NCBI GenBank assembly: GCA_965153455.1
Contig: OZ234498.1
Coordinates: 15,128,001 to 15,192,000 of the forward strand
Source of the DNA: Sphagnum compactum
Lineage: Eukaryota; Bryophyta; Sphagnopsida; Sphagnales
Direction of reading: 5' to 3'
Length of the DNA stretch: 64,000 bases
Shown: positions 58,681 through 64,000 of the stretch, piece by piece
How positions within the stretch are numbered: the stretch's first letter is position 1
Layout: each line of letters opens with the position of its first letter
Position numbers and translations under genes: made by a program
Notes under the pieces: generated by a model
Told to the model about the DNA's origin: nothing
Seen by the model: the letters and a program-made list of their open reading frames with translations, nothing else
The model's database searches: none

Positions 58681-60128
58681 CATTACACATACCTACATTA
58701 AAATGCCATTAGAATCCTATTAAAGTTTGTAAAGGTCAAAACATAATCATAAGTGAATATCAAATCCTTACTAATGTCATCAAACTTTTTATCAAGTTTG
58801 AAGCCATGGAAAAGGGTCAAAACATAATCACATCAATGTGATCAAACATTTACAAGTGTCATTAAACCTATACAAATGCCATCAAACTTTTTAAAGTACC
58901 ATCAAACCCTTACATATGCATTACAAACCCCTATAAATGCCAATAAAACTTTAGAAAAGTTATCATACCTTTACAAATGTAATCAACACTTCTACTAGAT
59001 TTGTAAAAGTAGGATAGGGTCAAACCATAATCACAAGTTGTCATCAAACCCCTACAAGTGCAAGTAGTAGTTTTTATTAAGTTTGTAGAAATGGGAAAAG
59101 GTCAAACCATAGTCACAAGTTACCATCAAACCTTTACAAGTGCAATTAGTAACTTCTATCAAATTTGTAAAGGTGAGGAAAGGTCAAACCATAATCATAA
59201 GTTGCCATTAGACCCCTCCAAATGCAATCAAACCCTAATATTTTACAAGTGCCATTAAAACCCTACATAATCATTACAAACCGCTACAAGTGCCAACAAA
59301 CCTCCAAAAGTGTGATAAAATATTATTTGCAAGTGTTTGTGTATATCATCATTACAAACCCCTAGAAGTGCGTTAGAGGTTTAAAAATGTCATTAAACAT
59401 CTAGAATGCCATCAAACCTCAAAAGCAACATTAGACCCTTATATCATTAGAGGGGGAAAAGAGCTCATAAAGGGTTTGCAAATTGATGAATAAACCCAAA
59501 AATTGGTCATATTATCAACAATTTAGGTTTTCAAGTTGTTTTCATAATTGTACAAATGCCACCAAACTAATGAATAATGATTTATCCAAACCGATTACAA
59601 ACCTTCTATAATGCCATTAGAATGCAAATTGATGGATAAACCCAAAATTTATTCATGTGATTAGTTATTCAAGTTTTCAAGTTGCTTTTAGAATTACATA
59701 AATGCCACCAAACTAATACATCATCCTTATAGACATTTAGACCTTCAAAAACAACATTAGGCCTTTACATCATTAAAAGGGAGAAAATGGTTCATAAAAG
59801 GTTTGTGAATATTAAATAAACCTAAAATTTGTTCATATGATCAATTATTCAAGTTTTTAGGTTATTTTTAGAATTGTACAAGTGCCACCAAATTTGTGCA
59901 AGCTCCTTCAAATCTTTCAAATTACCATCAAAACTTGACAAATGCTAACATACTTGTAGGAGTGCCATTAGACCTTTAAAAGTGCAATCAAACTTGTATA
60001 TCATCATTACAAACCTTTAGAATGTCATTAGACCTTTAGAAGTAACATCACACCCCAACAAGTCCCATTAAATCTTTACAAATGTCATTAGACCTTTATA
60101 ACTGACATCAAACCTTTATATCATCAAA
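58680..60128. repeat. Degenerate short-period array (CATCAAACCTTTACAAGTGC type)
   Basis: Dozens of variants of a roughly 22-25 bp unit such as ATCAAACCTTTACAAGTGCC, with longer superunits (TCATAAAAGGTTTGTGAAT…AAACCCAAAATTTGTTCATA) that themselves recur near 59465, 59630 and 59810. Non-coding. It ends abruptly at the G run. Confidence 0.75.
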
Positions 60129-60151
60129 GGGGGGGGGGGGGGGGGGGGGGG
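60129..60151 (+). repeat. Run of 23 consecutive G
   Basis: An uninterrupted G23 at the end of the degenerate array. Such a tract can form stacked G-quadruplexes and is prone to length error in sequencing, so the exact count is uncertain. Confidence 0.85.
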
Positions 60152-60159
60152 AGAGTTAA

Positions 60160-61914
60160 AAAACGATCTATAAATTTATAGAGAAACCCAATTTTTTTTC
60201 ACATGCTTGATTATGACATTAAAAAATAGCTAGCATGGGGGTAAGAGTCAAATTGTGCCCTAATTTTTCATTGTGTGTAAGGGTATCTACAAAGGAATTT
60301 AGCCAAAAAAAGGGAACCAGAAATGTAAAACTATCTAGGAGTTTTTAATCCAAGGTAGAGTCCTCATATGATTTGGTATTTGAATCATATTCAAGGAAAA
60401 AATTGTCACTTGTGTGTGAGCAAGCATTCAAACACTTGAGTTCAAAGTTTAGGCACGTTTGAAAAAAATGCCTTACAATGTGATGGATTGCAATCTTATG
60501 AAAATACGATCTATGATAGATTTGCACATTTCAAAGCAATCCATTCCATGGTCTCAACTATTACCTTAAACTGTTTCTTATTAACTTGATGAAGATGCCA
60601 AAGCATGGAAGGATTCATGGGAGGGTGTGGCAAAATGTGACTTATTTCAAGGGCATGTAGAAAACCAAGTAATAATAAGTTGATGTTAGGTTGAAAAATA
60701 ATTGGGTTAGGGTTTTTAAAAAAATGTGCTTGAAGTTTTGGTTGGAATGGAACAAGCCTAGGAGGATTATAACTTTAGAATAGTGTTAACCATGTGGCAA
60801 TTGTGAATTTCACAAATTCACAAATCTTATAACAACAAATTAAGATAGACCGCACTACCAACAAGAAAGTTGCCCAAATGTTGAGTTCTTTAGTGAAATA
60901 ATTGAAACTATCATAAAATATTATTTCATAATCTTTTCAAAACACATCCATTAACAACATGCTTTTAAACTTTCTATTGGAGATTGGAAGGTTCAAAGGT
61001 AGATTTTAAAACCCTAATCTTCACTTCCAAAGTTCCATTATGTTGTTTGTTGTCATTCTTCCAATCATTTGCTCCATTTTGCTACTTGTTACCACTCCAC
61101 TAATCGCTCCTTGCCCATTCTATCACTCTTCACTATGCCACTCCTTGCTTAAGGCTGAAATTTTGTCTCCACACTTGGACCTTGACCAAAAGTGGGCATT
61201 GCACTCATTTGTGCAAAAGCTTTGAACTAGGTTTGAACTTTTCAAGATTTGAGAGCTTTCAAGCTCAATAACTTTTTGTGCTTCTCCTCAAGACTCTATA
61301 ACGAGCTTTAGTAAAGTCTCACAAACTTTCAATGTTTTGTTCTTGAGTTTTTGCAAAAGAAAAAACATTTTTCTCTCCCTCACTTCCACAACTCCTTGCA
61401 CATGATTTTAACCGAACACATAAACGTTGAAATAAAATGAAAAGAGCACAAGTTTAAAACGAGCATTGAACCTTTGCACAAGGGATAAAACTATCACAAT
61501 AAGGATAAAACTAGTTTTCCACTGGAATTGGTGAAAAACTAGTTTAATCCCCTATATACTTCATTTCGAAACTTTGAACCCTTGTTTCCTTTTTTTGTCC
61601 CAAATTGAGCATGATTAAAAGGTTCCAACGCCTAATTGACTCTACTTCTTGATAAGTTTAATGATGGGATAAAAGGTGAAATCATTTTATATTAATTTCA
61701 TAAATTTAATAAAGATTTTCAACGACAAAAATGGGGTTGTGAATGAAGAGAATGTGAATTGCAACTCTAACAATTAACATTTAGTATTGCCAAAAGTGGC
61801 AACAAAAAGTGATGGTAGCTTTTGAAGGACTATCTTCTTTTTATTTTTTGAAAGATTCCTAGCGCTTTTACTCGGGATTAGTTTTCAAACCACTACATTG
61901 ATATATGAACAAGT
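60160..61914. other. Intergenic DNA, no gene seen
   Basis: AT-rich DNA with only short frames lacking motifs. Confidence 0.4.
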
Positions 61915-61922
61915 GTTACTTC

Positions 61923-62898
61923 TAGTGTTGTCATCTCTCATACTGTTTGGAAGGCAGAGGAAGGGGGGTTACCCTTTGGATATTTGACCTCTATTTATCG
62001 TCGTAAAAGCCATTTCTTTGGATGATTATGTTTTTTGGGTATCTAATAAATTAGACTAAAAAGCAAACACAGAACCAATTATGAGTGTCTCTCAAAAGCA
62101 TCCTTATCATTTAGTATATCCAAGTCCATGGCCTCTTTTGGGTTCATAAGGAGCTCTAGCAAGCACCATTGGTGGTGGGATATATGTATTTTTTGCAGGA
62201 TATGGACATGCATAATTGTCGGATATGGATCGAAGCATATTTGAAGCTTGTGTGATTGTTATTATTTGACATGGAATGAAACTGGCATAGTTCAATATGA
62301 CTGTTAATTTGATATGTATGCATATCCTTCTTGAAGGTAGATGTGCATTATGCATATTCGCTCGCCAAAGTTTGAAGGTTCCCAGATACATATTTCCCAT
62401 AAATGTCTTTAGAAAGAGGATTGAGAAGTGATTGTGATTAAATAATTAGCACCACAATTCAAAGCTGCAACAGCACATACTATTCAATGGGACATATGGG
62501 GCAACCAGAATTTGGTCCAAGGAAAATAAAATCTCGTTGGAGACTTTGAGTTAGTCTTAGAGCATAATAACATTTTTTATGCTTACAAGCAATCGATTTC
62601 CTTTTATGGTGGTTTTGTAGACGAGCTTTCATCCAAGACTAATGGGAAAACCAAAATTTGGGAACTGGAATATCCATAACCATTATCCATATCTGCAGTC
62701 AGTTTTGTTTTTTGAAACTGGAGACATCCACAGTCGTCTTCAAAGGAAGAAAAATTATTGTTTATGCAGAACCTAAGTGATAAGAAAACTCCTGAAGGCT
62801 AGCCATAGCCATATCCTTCTATTAAAAGATAATAGTTAAGTGGTATGTTGGCATCCCAGTGCGGAATCCAAAAGACCTACCATAACCAGACAACACTG
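61923..62898. mobile_element. Non-autonomous hAT element (976 bp) with exact 8-bp target duplication
   Basis: Begins TAGTGTTGTC and ends GACAACACTG, so terminal repeats match over nine bases. GTTACTTC flanks it exactly on both sides (61915-61922 and 62899-62906). The only sizeable frame (minus, 62400-62107) has no transposase motif, so the element depends on a helper. Terminal bases resemble the MITE at 29136-29441 (CAATGTTGTG). Confidence 0.88.
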
Positions 62899-62997
62899 GT
62901 TACTTCCAACAAGCTTCCAAGGAAAAAAAACAAAAACTGCCTGAAGAGTACACCTGGGTGTGTCTAGCTATGAATAAAAATTTGGTTCCAACCTCAA

Positions 62998-63330
62998 ACC
63001 AAATTTTGTCCAAAATCTTATGCAAATTGCAAAGAATCTTCAGTCTGAGCAATGAGAAGGGAATTTGCTAAAGTTTAAGAAAAATAATGAACCGCTTCAA
63101 AGGTGTTAGCCTATACCAAAGATTTATCCAAAACCTTATAGAGATGCAAAGCCTTGTTGTCCCTATGAGCAGTGCCAACAAAAAGTTGCTAAAGTTTAAG
63201 AGGAATAATGAACCGTGTAAAGTGTTCTTGATGATGGCACAAAGCATTTCTGATGTGTTTGTGCGACTTATTCTAGATAACATTGAGATGGATATTTTGA
63301 TACTTTTGAGAGCACAAACGTGATTGTTGC
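62998..63330 (+). pseudogene. Scrap of Ty3/gypsy pol (RT/RNase H junction), tandemly duplicated
   Basis: The frame from 63087 reads YQRFIQNLIEMQSLV, then KLLKFKRNNEPCKVF and DVFV. The spacing resembles the Ty3 block Y-RRFI…KF-W…C…F…LK…PV that links reverse transcriptase to RNase H. About 115 bp upstream the same block occurs again in worse shape (FVQNLMQIAKNLQ … LLKFKKNNEP). Heavily decayed; the assignment rests on pattern spacing only. Confidence 0.35.
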
Positions 63331-64000
63331 TTGCTATGGGATCAATCAAGCTTCCTTGTGGTTGCCACGTCTGGTACGATGGACTGTTCACAAGTCCAAC
63401 CAATCCTCTCCTTTTAACATTTTTTGCATGTATCATGGTGGCCACAAAATGCAGTGATTTCACAAGAAGCTCAACCTATGAACTATGCAACCCCCAACAG
63501 GCATTATCTAAAATTTCAAACATTTTGTGCTTGACTACTTTAAAGTGGATCCTGTTTTTAATGGTCTATTGAGCAGAGGACACATTGCTACTGAAAATAT
63601 GGCACTCACCAAATGACTAAATTCCACAACTATGGAAAATGTAAGGTTGAAATTTCTTTGAAGATACCTTAAGATTCTTTCCCCTCACACAAATGTGTTG
63701 GTTGCTTGTTGCATGATGTTAGCATTAGATTCCTAAATGCCTCTGAAGTCAAGCATGACTGTTTGGAATTTCAAGTGGGTGTGGCTGATAGAAATTATCA
63801 TATATCAATATAAATTCAAATACATAGTTTATGTGTGGTTTCTAGGATCTTTCAATTGATCCATTGATTGGCCAATTTTCACATGGATGTGGGTGTGATT
63901 TTGGTCACATGAGCGCATGTGTATGGGGGTCTCCAATTTGTGAACCCAACAACCCACACTCAGGAATGCACCAACAACCTCACAAGCGGCGAGAGGATTG
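63331..64000. other. Intergenic DNA, no gene seen
   Basis: Short frames without recognisable motifs up to the right edge. Confidence 0.35.

Noticed and set aside
62107-62400. 97-codon minus-strand frame ending PYEPKRGHGLGYTK
   Set aside because: Lies inside the non-autonomous hAT element and has no transposase or other known motif; kept only as part of that element.
63068-63463. 131-codon minus-strand frame
   Set aside because: The plus strand of the same DNA matches the spacing of a Ty3 pol block better; the minus frame has no motif.

Overview
The window is nuclear DNA from a land plant. It holds two multi-exon, spliceosomal-intron genes of plant oxylipin metabolism in AT-rich DNA full of decayed transposons (a Ty3 chromovirus with a C-terminal chromodomain, a Helitron, hAT, Mutator-like and PIF/Harbinger relics) and minisatellites. 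The CYP74 gene has two introns and the lipoxygenase has nine coding exons. I lean towards a non-flowering plant (moss, lycophyte or fern), but nothing in the sequence names the species.

Layout. 1-6497: a complete Ty3/gypsy chromovirus (19-6492) with two LTRs and an exact 5-bp target duplication. It sits inside the Rep gene of a Helitron that runs on the minus strand from 8387 to 6493 and resumes at 13-1 off the left edge. 8388-10715: Helitron-side DNA, an unknown 125-codon ORF and a fragment of a LEUNIG-type corepressor. 12457-12800: a 328-bp Mutator-like element with long terminal inverted repeats and a zinc-knuckle ORF. 12921-15259 (minus): a CYP74 fatty-acid hydroperoxide-metabolising P450 in three exons, apparently intact (536 codons). 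15.9-23.0 kb: a MITE, three different minisatellites, a block dotted with a short recurring motif, and a decayed zinc-finger ORF. 23.5-35.7 kb: hAT relics, a 306-bp hAT MITE with a perfect 8-bp target duplication, a perfect foldback, and a second hAT transposase relic split by a retrotransposon fragment. 39586-46334 (plus): a type-2 (plastid-type) lipoxygenase in nine coding exons that join in frame to 987 codons. 46.7-64 kb: an hAT transposase relic, a PIF/Harbinger relic, a degenerate short-period array ending in a run of 23 G, a 976-bp hAT element with a perfect target duplication, and a decayed Ty3 pol scrap.

How the genes work together. Lipoxygenase makes fatty-acid hydroperoxides and CYP74 enzymes convert them to allene oxides, aldehydes or divinyl ethers. 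The only two apparently functional genes here are therefore consecutive steps of one pathway, divergently oriented about 24 kb apart. This may be a functional linkage or a coincidence. The lipoxygenase has the full iron-ligand set (H646, H651, H839, N843, terminal I987), the S-stereospecificity Ala (A689) and a Ser-Phe 13-LOX determinant (S703-F704), but a Gln where plant LOXs normally have a conserved Arg (Q856). All other coding traces are broken transposon genes or gene fragments. No tRNA, rRNA or CRISPR array was recognised. Coordinates of relics are approximate; exon coordinates and target duplications were read base by base.
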